Positions 51,231 through 59,523 of a stretch of 64,000 nucleotides of DNA are shown here, piece by piece (position 1 is the first letter of the stretch; every line of letters begins with the position of its first letter). The DNA is from JAJPHW01 sp963799065 (GTDB lineage: Bacteria; Acidobacteriota; Terriglobia; Terriglobales; Acidobacteriaceae), in the NCBI GenBank assembly GCA_963799065.1, contig CAWCVJ010000003.1, positions 496,001 through 560,000 of the forward strand. The letters are read 5' to 3'. The position numbers and the translations under genes were made by a program. The notes below the pieces were generated by a model, which worked only from the letters and a program-made list of their open reading frames with translations, made no database searches and was not told where the DNA came from.

Positions 51231-51380
51231 AGCGGCTGAAGCCGAATGCGAGGGGTCTTTTTCGTGGCGCTTAAGCGCCACGCTTCCATGGCCGTGCGAA
51301 CCATCCTCGGTAGTACGGAACATCCTTCGTAGCTAAGCCCAGGTTAGCGCCAACTTGCGGCACGAACCTGGGGCACCGGG
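51231..51380 (+). repeat. family B intergenic repeat, copy 1
   Basis: About 150 bases: begins GCGGCTGAAGCCGA, contains the hairpin GTGGCGCTTAAGCGCCACGC and CTAAGCCCAGGTTAGCGCC, and ends CGAACCTGGGGCACC. The inner GGTTAGCGCC ... GAACC halves also pair. The same order of blocks recurs at 52812 and, partly, 53474. Confidence 0.7.
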
Positions 51381-51387
51381 GAGTTAT

Positions 51388-51449
51388 GGTGCTGCACGCC
51401 GGATCCCTCACGCGGCTGGAGGAAACGCCGCGTTCGGGATGACTTGGCG
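51388..51449 (+). repeat. dispersed repeat family A, copy 3
   Basis: CACGCCGGATCCCTC ... CGTTCGGGATGACTTGGCG with the hairpin-like CGCGGCTGGAGGAAACGCCGCG in the middle. Adjacent to family B copy 1. Confidence 0.65.
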
Positions 51450-51541
51450 TTCTTGCGGGCTTTGTCGTGGGGCTTGAGCGTCGCCACCGTCGGGCATTTC
51501 ATCAGCCTCTGGGCGGGGTTTAGGTAAGATACGCTCTAGTT

Positions 51542-52834
51542 ATGAGCGTGGCGTCATCTTCGTCTTCGGCGACTGGCCGGTGGCACTCTTCTGAGCGGAG
51601 TGGGCCTGCGCTTACGATTGTTTTGGCGTTACTGGGCTTCTCCGTTTTTATCAATTACATCGACCGCAGCAATCTGGCTGTGGCTGCGTCTCTCTTGAAG
51701 GATGAGTTGGGGCTGAGCGGCTCGCAGCTGGGGATTTTGCTGTCGGCGTTTTTCTGGTCGTACGGACTCTTTCAGATTCTGTCGGGGTGGCTGGTTGACC
51801 GCTTCAATGTGAACTGGGTCATGGCTGGCGGCTTTCTGTTGTGGTCGGCCGCAACTGGCGCGACTGGGTTGGCTCATGGATTCACCGCGCTGCTTGTGCT
51901 GCGTCTCATCCTGGGCGTGGGTGAGTCGGTGGCGTTCCCTTCGTATTCGAAGATCATGGCGAAATACTTTCCGGGGGCGAAGCGCACTTCTGCGAATGGG
52001 GTGATTAACGCCGGGCTGGCGAGTGGGCCAGCGTTTGGCATGTTGCTGGGCGGGGTATTGATGTCGCGATTTGGCTGGCGACTGTTTTTTATCGTACTGG
52101 GCTTTGGCAGCCTACTTTGGCTGGTGCCGTGGTTGCGATGGATGCCGCACGGGCCGGGGCTGGAAGTGGAGAAGCATGATGAAGGCGGCGCGCCGTCGCT
52201 ATGGGATATTTTGCAGCGGCGTCCGGCATGGGGGACTTTTCTGGGGTTGTTTTGCAACAACTATGTGTTGTATTTTCTGATCGCGTGGCTGCCGTTTTAC
52301 CTGGTGCGGGAGCGTCATTTCTCGATGGACTCGATGGCGAAGATCGGGGGCGCGGTTTATATGACGCAAGCTGCGACTGCTGCGGTGTGCGGGCGAATCG
52401 CGGACCGATGGCTGGGGCGAGGCGCGACGCGCACGCGGGTGCACTTGACATTTGTCGTGGCGGGAGCGTTGATTGCGGGCGTTGGTTTGGCGGCGGCGAC
52501 GTGGGTGAGTCCGGTGGTGTGCGTGGGCGTTCTTATTTTGATTGGGGTTGCCAGCGGAGCGGCGGGGTCGAATATTTGGATCATCACGCAGACGCTGGCG
52601 GGGCCGAAGGCATCTGGGAAATGGACGGGGTTACAGTGCTCGTGCTCAAACCTTTCGGGCGTGATCGGGGCGGCTTTGACGGGATGGCTGCTGGATCGGA
52701 CTGGGCATTTCTATTGGGCGTTTTCAGTGGCGGCGGGAATATCTTTCGCGGGAATTTTTGGTTGGTTGTTGGTGGCTCCGGTACAGCCGTTGGTTTGGGG
52801 CGCAGTTGTACCGCGGCTGGAGCCGACAAGTTAG
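51542..52834 (+). CDS. MFS transporter, ACS (anion:cation symporter)-like
   Basis: A 430-residue, 12-segment transporter of the major facilitator superfamily. Signatures: FINYIDRSNLAVAASLLKDEL (split) and GLFQILSGWLVDRFNVNWVM, the loop 2-3 motif; GVGESVAFPSYSKIMAKYFP; RWMPHGPG; GLQCSCSNLSG. These match the organic-anion/hexuronate branch (ExuT, GarP type). Substrate unknown. The last 8-10 residues are encoded inside family B repeat copy 2. Confidence 0.88.
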   Translation: MSVASSSSSATGRWHSSERSGPALTIVLALLGFSVFINYIDRSNLAVAASLLKDELGLSGSQLGILLSAFFWSYGLFQILSGWLVDRFNVNWVMAGGFLLWSAATGATGLAHGFTALLVLRLILGVGESVAFPSYSKIMAKYFPGAKRTSANGVINAGLASGPAFGMLLGGVLMSRFGWRLFFIVLGFGSLLWLVPWLRWMPHGPGLEVEKHDEGGAPSLWDILQRRPAWGTFLGLFCNNYVLYFLIAWLPFYLVRERHFSMDSMAKIGGAVYMTQAATAAVCGRIADRWLGRGATRTRVHLTFVVAGALIAGVGLAAATWVSPVVCVGVLILIGVASGAAGSNIWIITQTLAGPKASGKWTGLQCSCSNLSGVIGAALTGWLLDRTGHFYWAFSVAAGISFAGIFGWLLVAPVQPLVWGAVVPRLEPTS

Positions 52835-52962
52835 GAGTCTTTATAATGGCGCCGAAGCGCCATGCTTCCAGGCTTGTCCGGACTTAAGCTCGGTGAAGCT
52901 GAACATCCATCTTGGCTAAACCCAGGTTAGCGCGAAAGTGCGGCGCGAACCTGGGGCACCCG
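52812..52962 (+). repeat. family B intergenic repeat, copy 2
   Basis: GCGGCTGGAGCCGA, then AATGGCGCCGAAGCGCCATGC, GCTAAACCCAGGTTAGCGCG and CGAACCTGGGGCACC: the same blocks in the same order as copy 1. Its first 23 bases form the end of the MFS gene. Confidence 0.7.
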
Positions 52963-53009
52963 GTGCTGTATTCCGTGACAAAGTGAGCGGTGGGTTGGGT
53001 TAGTATGAG

Positions 53010-53023
53010 GGAGTGCGCACTCC
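53010..53023. repeat. perfect 14-bp palindrome upstream of a hypothetical gene
   Basis: GGAGTGCGCACTCC is fully self-complementary. It lies 33 bases before the start of the 53057 gene, in a position suited to an operator. Confidence 0.5.
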
Positions 53024-53056
53024 GCTGCTCTCGCGCGGCTTCCCTAGGTAAAAGCA

Positions 53057-53470
53057 TTGTTCACTCCGCATGCCAATTTGAGCGATGAGGTGAACGGCAA
53101 CATTATTGGCTCGGAGATTGAGGGTGGCGTGTTTCTCGATCGATTGCGGCCGCATAGCGTTTTGCAGATTCAGACACAGCATCGTTGTTATACGGCGGTG
53201 ATGATGGGCGGCGGGCAGGCTTTGATTTCCGGGCATCCGGAATATTGCCCAGAGCCGACTCTGGTGGCGATTGCGGGCTCGACCTGGGGTGGGTCGATGT
53301 TGAAGCGCTGCTTTGTGGGCCGCGGGATGCATTTGGAGTTTAGCCATCCGGAGTATTCGACGCCGATTGTTACGTCGCGAGTGCGGGAGGTGTGGGAGTC
53401 GGGTGAGTCGGCGGACCCTGCTTCCGACGTCGCGGCGTCGACTCGCGAGTTTGCGCTCAGGAGGCGTTGA
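53057..53470 (+). CDS. conserved hypothetical protein, 137 aa
   Basis: A small soluble, strand-rich protein: NLSDEVNGNIIGSEIEGGVF, LDRLRPHSVLQIQTQHRCYT, MMGGGQALISGHPEYCPEPT, GSTWGGSMLKRCFVGRGMHL and EFSHPEYSTPIVTSRVREVW. The wording feels conserved in Acidobacteriota, but no function is known to me. A TTG start at 53057 is used because no ATG is available; weak ribosome-binding site. It ends 4 bases before family B copy 3. Confidence 0.6.
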   Translation: MFTPHANLSDEVNGNIIGSEIEGGVFLDRLRPHSVLQIQTQHRCYTAVMMGGGQALISGHPEYCPEPTLVAIAGSTWGGSMLKRCFVGRGMHLEFSHPEYSTPIVTSRVREVWESGESADPASDVAASTREFALRRR

Positions 53471-53473
53471 ACA

Positions 53474-53605
53474 CAGCGGCTGAAGCCGACGATCAGGCAT
53501 CTTCGTCGTGGGGCTGAAGCCCCACGCTTCCACGGTTGTGCGAAGTATTCTTTCTGAGGCAGCGGAATCCGGTGCGGCGCGATTGAGACCAAGGTTGCGC
53601 CAGCC
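53474..53605 (+). repeat. family B intergenic repeat, copy 3 (divergent)
   Basis: GCGGCTGAAGCCGA, then CGTGGGGCTGAAGCCCCACGC and TTCCACGGTTGTGCGAAG, ending near ACCAAGGTTGCGCC. The second half has lost the CCTGGGGCACC end found in the other copies. Confidence 0.6.
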
Positions 53606-53651
53606 ACTCGCGCGCGAGACATGCAATTCACTTTTATACTATTGGGGAATA

Positions 53652-54875
53652 ATGATGCAACTTGAAACTCTTTCTCGCGCTTTGGGGCGTCGCACTATCT
53701 TGTTTTTTTTGTTTTTCATGGCTGTATCTTTGTTTGTTGCTGGCGCGGCGCAATCCGCGCGGTGCCAGACTTATAGCGTCATCTATAACTTTACCGGCAT
53801 AGGAAGCGATGGGGCTGATCCTTATGCCGGGCCGGTCCTTGACTCCAAGGGAAATCTTTATGGCACGACATATCTTGGTGGAAGCGACGGGAACGGAACG
53901 GTCTATCGGCTTTCGCCCAGCGGGTCTTCCTGGAAGTACAGTTTGTTGTATAGCTTCAAGGGGCTGCCCGACGGAGCTGGACCGGCGTTTGGATCTTTAG
54001 CGCTCGGGCCCGATGGAGGCCTGTTTGGAACGACTGAGGGCGGGGGATATTTTGGTACTAACTTTGAAATTTGCGCTTGCGCGGGGCGGGAAGTTCAGAT
54101 CCATCAGTTTGGCCGGGGAAGGGACGGTGCTCAGCCCATTGGCGGCGTGGTGCTTGATAAGGCGGGGAATATTTACGGCACAACCAGCTTGCAGGGTGCC
54201 TATGGGAACGGCACAGTTTTTGAAGAGAAGCGGTCGGGGAGCACTTGGACGGAGAGCACGATCTACAGCTTCACGGGTGGGGACGATGGCGCGAGTCCGC
54301 CGGCGGGCGTGACGCTGGATGCTGACGGCAATCTTTATGGAACGACTTCTTTAGGTGGGGCCAATGGCTATGGCGTGATCTACAGGCTTTCGCCGTCTGC
54401 GTCGGGCTGGAAACAAACTGTCTTGTACACATTTCAAGGGTTGGATGATGGGCAGAATCCGGTTGGAGGGTTGGTCTGGGATGGCGGCGATAATCTTTAC
54501 GGCACGACCTTCGATGGCGGGGTCTACGGCGGCGGAACGGTGTACCAATTGTCGCGCTCCGGTAAAGGCGCGAAGCTTACTACGCTCTACAGTTTCAGCG
54601 GCTCTTATGGCGGACCGTACAACAAGCTCACGATCGCCAATGGCAACATCTACGGTACCACCGAAGCGGAAGGCGCGAATGGCCTGGGCTCGATATTCAA
54701 GCTGACTCGGGCAAACGGAAGCTGGGAATTTATCGACCTCTACGACTTCGTCGGCGGCAGCGAAGGCGCGCAACCTTACGGCAGCGTAGCCGTGGATAGC
54801 AAGGGCAATGTCTTTGGCACAGTCGATATCGGTGGAAGTGCGAATCAGGGGCTGGTGTTTGAAATTGTGCCGTAA
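53652..54875 (+). CDS. secreted GloVer-repeat protein
   Basis: A 407-residue exported protein paralogous to the one at 30934-32172. Signal peptide: FFLFFMAVSLFVAGAAQSA. Then about seven repeats of the type 'DGADPYAGPVLDSKGNLYGTTYLGGSDGNGTVYRLSPSG' (split), probably propeller blades. One blade (codons near 54050-54110: FEICACAGREVQ) lacks the normal GTVFxLxP strand. TATACT sits 12 bases before the ATG. No homopolymer is present near its start, unlike the other copy. Confidence 0.85.
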   Translation: MMQLETLSRALGRRTILFFLFFMAVSLFVAGAAQSARCQTYSVIYNFTGIGSDGADPYAGPVLDSKGNLYGTTYLGGSDGNGTVYRLSPSGSSWKYSLLYSFKGLPDGAGPAFGSLALGPDGGLFGTTEGGGYFGTNFEICACAGREVQIHQFGRGRDGAQPIGGVVLDKAGNIYGTTSLQGAYGNGTVFEEKRSGSTWTESTIYSFTGGDDGASPPAGVTLDADGNLYGTTSLGGANGYGVIYRLSPSASGWKQTVLYTFQGLDDGQNPVGGLVWDGGDNLYGTTFDGGVYGGGTVYQLSRSGKGAKLTTLYSFSGSYGGPYNKLTIANGNIYGTTEAEGANGLGSIFKLTRANGSWEFIDLYDFVGGSEGAQPYGSVAVDSKGNVFGTVDIGGSANQGLVFEIVP

Positions 54876-54964
54876 GGGGTGTCGCGGGTCGGCGGCCAAG
54901 CGGTGATCAGTAGCCATTAAAACGAAAACAGGCCCGGAAGCCGCACTGTTAAACTGTTTCCATC

Positions 54965-55185
54965 ATGAAATGGGCTATTGGAGTTGTGCTCTGTGCCTCC
55001 GCGCTTCTCGCACAGCGCGTGCCTGACGCGGACCGCGCACTCAATAGGCAAAGAGGTACGGACGCCTTGAGCAAGGAGCAGGCTCGCAGCAAGGCAAGCC
55101 TCTGTGCCGAGGCCTTGCTGAGAAGGACCAGCAAAGGGAAATTATTGCGGCTGCGAATTCCGCCATTCTCGCCGGCCCCCGTTGA
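54965..55185 (+). pseudogene. frameshifted small secreted protein gene
   Basis: The first 50 codons encode a signal peptide and a helical stretch (MKWAIGVVLCASALLAQRVP, then DALSKEQARSKASLCAEAL). One base appears lost near 55116-55120: in the next frame the reading continues plausibly as EKDQQREIIAAANSAILAGP and stops at 55185, whereas the original frame runs into a Pro/Arg-rich nonsense tail to 55231. A sequencing error would look the same. No family recognised. Confidence 0.45.
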
Positions 55186-55434
55186 CCGCCCCTGGTGGCG
55201 CGCAAAACGCGTGTTAGCCTCCGTAGCCTGATCCGGCTCGCTCTAAGCGGAAGTGAACTTCTGTAAGCCGGTATCTACATCCACGATCAGACTCGTCCCG
55301 CTCTCTCATGCGATGCTCCGAGATTGCCTTCGGAAGGGTGCGGTGTTTTTGCCGTCGCTGCGCACAGCCCCCGTCCCTTCGTTGACTTGCCCCAGTTGCG
55401 TCCGTAAGATTGCGTCCTAGCGCTTCGACTGATC

Positions 55435-57900
55435 ATGATTGGCGAAAACATTTCGCATTACCGCGTCCTGGAGAAGCTTGGGGGCGGTGGTATGGGCGTG
55501 GTTTATAAGGCGGAAGACACGCGGCTGCATCGTTTTGTTGCGCTCAAGTTTCTGCCGCCTGAGGTGGCTCGCGATGCGCAGGCGTTGGCGCGTTTTCAGC
55601 GGGAGGCGCAGGCTGCGTCGGCGTTGAATCATCCTAATATTTGCACGATTTACGACGTTGGCGAGGAGGATGGGCAGGCGTTCATCGCCATGGAATTTCT
55701 GGATGGGATGACGCTGAAGCATCGCATTGCGGGCAAGCCGATTGAGACCGATGTTCTGCTGAGTCTGGCGATTGAGATTGCCGATGCGCTGGATGCGGCG
55801 CACTCCAAGGGAATTATTCATCGCGATATTAAGCCGGCGAATATTTTTGTGACGGAGCGCGGACACGCCAAGATTTTGGATTTTGGTTTGGCGAAGGTTG
55901 ATGCGGCGGCGGGTTCGGCGAGCCGGATTGCGTCGGACAACACGGTGACGCAGTTGGATAACGAGGACCTCACCAGTCCGGGATCGACGCTGGGCACGGT
56001 TGCTTACATGTCGCCGGAGCAGGCCCGGGGCAAGGAGTTGGACGCGCGCAGCGATCTTTTTTCTTTTGGCGCGGTGCTATATGAAATGGCGACGGGCCTG
56101 TTGCCGTTTCGTGGAGAGACTTCCGCGGTCATCTTCAAGTCGATTCTGGATGGCGAGCCTACGCCTGCGGTGCGGCTGAATTCCGCCGTAACTCCGGAGC
56201 TGGAGCGGGTGATCGATAAGCTGCTGGAGAAAGATCGCGAGTTGCGGTATCAGTCCGCCGCCGAGTTGCGCGCGGATTTGAAGCGGTTGACTCGGGACAG
56301 TGAGTCGGGGCGACATAGCGAGTCGGCGAAGTCGTCGTCCCGTGCAAAGTTTTCTCCTGCGATGGTGTGGGGGGCTGTGGCGTTGCTGCTTGCCTTCGTC
56401 ATGGTTGCGGGACTGCGGAAGCATGATCTTTTCTCGCGCTCATCGCAGGGCGGAACGACTGTTTCGAAACCGTCGGTCGAGACCATTGCGGTGCTTCCGT
56501 TTCATGATCTTTCAGAAGCGACTAGCGATAGCTGGGCCATTGGAATGACGGACGCAATTATCAGCCGCCTGGCATCGTTGCAAAATCTGGCGGTGCGTCC
56601 GACGACTTCGGTGTTGAAGTACGCCAAGGAAACGCCGGAGCCGACGGTCGTCGCCAAAGAGTTGGGCGTGCAGAGCGTGCTGGAGGGAACGTATCAGCGA
56701 TCCGCGGATGTGATTCGGGTCACGGTACAGCTGATCGACGGGAACACTGGAACAGCGAAGTGGTCGCAGCGTTATGACCTGCACAGTGCGGATATTTTGA
56801 CGTTTGAGGATCAGATTGCGAGCAAAGTTGTAGAGGGTTTGCAGATCGAGATTTCGCCGACGGAGCAGAAGTCGATTCAGCAGCCGGGCACCACGAGCGT
56901 GGACGCTTACAACGATTATTTGCAGGCGCGATTTTATTTGAATGAGTACCTGGCGTATTCGCGCCTGGCAAGTCTGAAGAGCGGCCAGGCCCAACTGGCG
57001 AACGCGATTAAGGCCGATCAGAATTTTGGAGATGCGTATGCACTGCTGGCCGAGTTCTGCGTATTGCAGAGTGCAAACTTTTCCTTAGGCGCGGCGGAGA
57101 CCCTCGTGCGCGGTGAAGCGGCGGCGCAAACCGCGTTAAAAATTAATCCGCAATCGCTCGATGGATTGACTGCTCTGGGTGGGCTGTATGCGGAGCAGGG
57201 TCGCGAGGCAGAGGCGATCCGTACGCTTAGAAAAGCGGTGGCGTTGGCGCCCAACAGTGAGGGGGCGTGGCAAAATCTGGGGTACGCGTATTATTACGCG
57301 GGGCTGAATGAACTCTCCGCCGAGGCCTACAGCCGGCTTATGAAGATGAATCCGACGCTGTCGCAGCCGCATTGGATGCGAGCCCGCATGCTTCTTTATG
57401 GCGGAAAGGCAGCTGAAGCGGAACAGGAATTGCGGCGGTTCGTCGCGACCCGTCCGGATCAGTTCAAGGCTTTGGCGTATTTTGGCGGCATCCTTTATTA
57501 CGAGGGCAAGCTGGATGAAGCGCAACCTTATCTGGATCGCGCTGTCGTGCTGGGCCGCGATTCAGGCGACGATGCGCCGCCATTGATGGCGGCATTTCTT
57601 TACGCGTCAAGACATCAACGCGAGAAGATCGATCCGAAAGTGTTCCAGGAACGTCCAGAAGAAACTGTGGATGGCGACTCCGCTTACTGGACGGGAGGAG
57701 TTTACGCTTTGCTCGGCGAGCGGCAGCAGGCTATCGTTTGGCTGAAGCGCACGGTTGCGTTGGGTGATTTGAATTATCCGTGGTTCGCGCGCGACAAGAA
57801 TTATGACAGCCTGCGCGGCGATGCCGAATACCAGTCGATTATGGATGGGGTTCGGCAACGCTGGCAGGCGCATAAGGATGAGTTCGACCCGGCGCGTTGA
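55435..57900 (+). CDS. transmembrane Ser/Thr protein kinase with TolB-like and TPR region
   Basis: An 821-residue receptor-like kinase. Kinase domain 1-275: KLGGGGMGVVYKAED, K38, HRDIKPANIF (129-138), DFGLAK (149-154), SPEQARGKELDARSD. One membrane segment at about 305-325 (MVWGAVALLLAFVMVAGL). The outer part starts with a TolB/FlgO-like block (SVETIAVLPFHDLSEA ... GVQSVLEGTYQRSADVIRVT, split) seen in cyclase-like and CadC proteins, then about six TPRs (APNSEGAWQNLGYAYYYAGL). An intact paralogue of the degraded kinase at 22658, sharing about 250 kinase residues. Confidence 0.92.
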   Translation: MIGENISHYRVLEKLGGGGMGVVYKAEDTRLHRFVALKFLPPEVARDAQALARFQREAQAASALNHPNICTIYDVGEEDGQAFIAMEFLDGMTLKHRIAGKPIETDVLLSLAIEIADALDAAHSKGIIHRDIKPANIFVTERGHAKILDFGLAKVDAAAGSASRIASDNTVTQLDNEDLTSPGSTLGTVAYMSPEQARGKELDARSDLFSFGAVLYEMATGLLPFRGETSAVIFKSILDGEPTPAVRLNSAVTPELERVIDKLLEKDRELRYQSAAELRADLKRLTRDSESGRHSESAKSSSRAKFSPAMVWGAVALLLAFVMVAGLRKHDLFSRSSQGGTTVSKPSVETIAVLPFHDLSEATSDSWAIGMTDAIISRLASLQNLAVRPTTSVLKYAKETPEPTVVAKELGVQSVLEGTYQRSADVIRVTVQLIDGNTGTAKWSQRYDLHSADILTFEDQIASKVVEGLQIEISPTEQKSIQQPGTTSVDAYNDYLQARFYLNEYLAYSRLASLKSGQAQLANAIKADQNFGDAYALLAEFCVLQSANFSLGAAETLVRGEAAAQTALKINPQSLDGLTALGGLYAEQGREAEAIRTLRKAVALAPNSEGAWQNLGYAYYYAGLNELSAEAYSRLMKMNPTLSQPHWMRARMLLYGGKAAEAEQELRRFVATRPDQFKALAYFGGILYYEGKLDEAQPYLDRAVVLGRDSGDDAPPLMAAFLYASRHQREKIDPKVFQERPEETVDGDSAYWTGGVYALLGERQQAIVWLKRTVALGDLNYPWFARDKNYDSLRGDAEYQSIMDGVRQRWQAHKDEFDPAR

Positions 57901-57924
57901 TCGGGTAGTTGGTCGCGCGGGGGT

Positions 57925-58488
57925 TTATTTTTTTGGTTGCGCGCTGGGCGGTACGATGCCGTTCAGGCGCAGATACATGGCAGCCATGCCATAGTGATCG
58001 GCCCAACCGCTGGCCATGGCGATTGCGGCCATGGAGCGCGGAAAGGTTCGTCCGCCGAACATTTCGACATTTTCCCCGAGCTTGGAGTCGTCCATTTTGG
58101 CCAGCGCGTCGCTGCAGAAGTCAAACGAGGCTTTCGTCGCGGCGAGCAGCTTATCCTTCGGATCGGTATCCTTCAGTTCGTCCCCCTTCGGGGCGGGAAC
58201 GGCCGCGGCCTTGGAGCAGATGCCATTGTTGGATTCCACGATGTGCACAACCAAATGTCCGAAAGTAATCTGCTCGGGTGTCGGCTTGTAAGAGAATTTG
58301 TCGGCGGGCATGGCTTCAATCGCGCCCAGAATGTTGTTCTGTGAGCGCGGCAGAAGCATGCGGAGCACGGCGGTTACGGGGTTGGGAGTGATCGCCGGGG
58401 CAGCGTTTGCCGCCGGTTTTGCATCTTGCGCGGAAGCCACGCAAGAAATCATAGCCACGGTTAGGAAAATCGGTAGTGTGGGTTTCAT
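57925..58488 (-). CDS. secreted DinB-like protein
   Basis: A 187-residue protein with a signal peptide (FLTVAMISCVASAQ) and a DinB/YfiT-like four-helix domain: MLPRSQNNILGAIEAMPADKFSYKPTPEQ (split), TFGHLVVHIVESNNGICS with its His ligand and GWADHYGMAAMYLRLNGIVPP with a second metal-ligand His. Domain members bind metals and act as thiol-dependent transferases. The lost signal in most DinB proteins makes an extracytoplasmic one noteworthy but common in Acidobacteriota. Start at 58488 after GAG. Confidence 0.82.
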   Translation of the reverse strand: MKPTLPIFLTVAMISCVASAQDAKPAANAAPAITPNPVTAVLRMLLPRSQNNILGAIEAMPADKFSYKPTPEQITFGHLVVHIVESNNGICSKAAAVPAPKGDELKDTDPKDKLLAATKASFDFCSDALAKMDDSKLGENVEMFGGRTFPRSMAAIAMASGWADHYGMAAMYLRLNGIVPPSAQPKK

Positions 58489-58573
58489 CTCGGAAAAGCC
58501 TCCTGGAAAGCAGGGCAAGTATAAACCAAAAACAGAGTCAGTTATGGCGAAAATCCGGCGTAATTCAGCCGGT

Positions 58574-58630
58574 TGTGCACGCGAGATCCCTCGCCCCGCT
58601 GGAGAGAACGCGGGGTCTTCGGGATGACTC
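58574..58630 (+). repeat. dispersed repeat family A, copy 4
   Basis: CACGCGAGATCCCTC (identical to copy 1) ... TTCGGGATGACTCGCGG, with CCCCGCTGGAGAGAACGCGGGG able to form a hairpin. Lies between the DinB gene and the Opp-type ATPase gene. Confidence 0.65.
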
Positions 58631-58670
58631 GCGGTTCGGCTTGGGAAGGCATCTCGAATCGATGATTTTC

Positions 58671-59510
58671 TTAGGCGCGAATTTCCGGCGTCGCGGCTAG
58701 CAGGGTTTGCGTATACGAATCGCGCGGAGCTTCGGTGATCTGCTGCGTCAATCCCAATTCGACGATTTTGCCGCGGTGCATGACTGCGATGCGCGTGGCC
58801 AGATAGCGGACTACCGGCATGGAGTGCGAGATGAATAAATAGGTGAGGCCGAAGTCGCGCTGGAGTTGGGCGAGCAGGTTGACGATTTGCGCGCCGACGC
58901 TTACGTCGAGGGCGGAGACCGGTTCGTCGCAGACGATGAAGCGGGGACGGAGCGCGAGGGCACGGGCAATGACGACTCGCTGGCGCTGGCCTCCGCTGAA
59001 TTGGTGGGGGAAGCGCGGAATGGCGGAGTCGTCAAGGCCGACGGCCTTTAGGAGTTCGGCGACACGGGTGCTGCGCCCGCCCTGTCGCATCGAACGCGAC
59101 AAGGACGGGGCACCCGTTTGATTACGAGCTTCTTTATGAATGATGAGCGGCTCGGCGATGATGTCGCCGACTTTCATGCGCGGGTCGAGCGAGCCGTAGG
59201 GATCCTGAAAAATGATTTGCATTTCGCGGCGCAGGTTGCGCATTTCGCGAGACGAGGCAGTGAGCAGGTCGCGTCCGTCGAAGCGGATGCTGCCGGAGGT
59301 GGGATCGATGAGGCGAAGGATGAGGCGCCCCAGGGTGCTCTTGCCGGAGCCGGATTCGCCGACCAGGCCGAGGGTTTCGCCGGGAGCGATGGTGAATGAG
59401 ACGTCGTCCACGGCGCGAGTTTCCGCGCTGGCTTTGGCGGGCGCGCCGAAGACCGATTGCCTGGGCGGATAGATCTTAGTTAAACCGCGAATTTCGAGGA
59501 GGGGCATCAT
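58671..59510 (-). CDS. oligopeptide/dipeptide-type ABC transporter ATPase (DppF/OppF-like)
   Basis: A 279-residue ATPase: LVGESGSGKST, QIIFQDPYGSLDPRMKVGDII (split), QFSGGQRQRVVIARALAL, IVCDEPVSALDVSV, and the Opp/Dpp C-terminal extension (DSYTQTLLAATPEI). This subfamily imports peptides together with a second ATPase, two permeases and a binding protein; none is encoded nearby in the window, so it is an orphan or uses distant partners. A 40-residue insert (HKEARNQTGAPSLSRSMRQG) follows the Q-loop region. Confidence 0.88.
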   Translation of the reverse strand: MMPLLEIRGLTKIYPPRQSVFGAPAKASAETRAVDDVSFTIAPGETLGLVGESGSGKSTLGRLILRLIDPTSGSIRFDGRDLLTASSREMRNLRREMQIIFQDPYGSLDPRMKVGDIIAEPLIIHKEARNQTGAPSLSRSMRQGGRSTRVAELLKAVGLDDSAIPRFPHQFSGGQRQRVVIARALALRPRFIVCDEPVSALDVSVGAQIVNLLAQLQRDFGLTYLFISHSMPVVRYLATRIAVMHRGKIVELGLTQQITEAPRDSYTQTLLAATPEIRA

Positions 59511-59523
59511 TTAGCTTTCGCTC

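Larger units (their letters stand above)
51184..51541. other. repeat-rich intergenic region before the MFS gene
   Basis: The 358-base gap is almost filled by one copy of the family B repeat (51231-51380) followed by family A copy 3 (51388-51449). The last 90 bases before the MFS start have no clear promoter; AGGTAAGATACGC (51524-51536) includes a weak ribosome-binding site. Confidence 0.6.

Noticed and set aside
54050..54110. double frameshift in the second GloVer gene
   Set aside because: One repeat is atypical, but the frame recovers as normal repeat wording without requiring any indel, so divergence is the simpler explanation.
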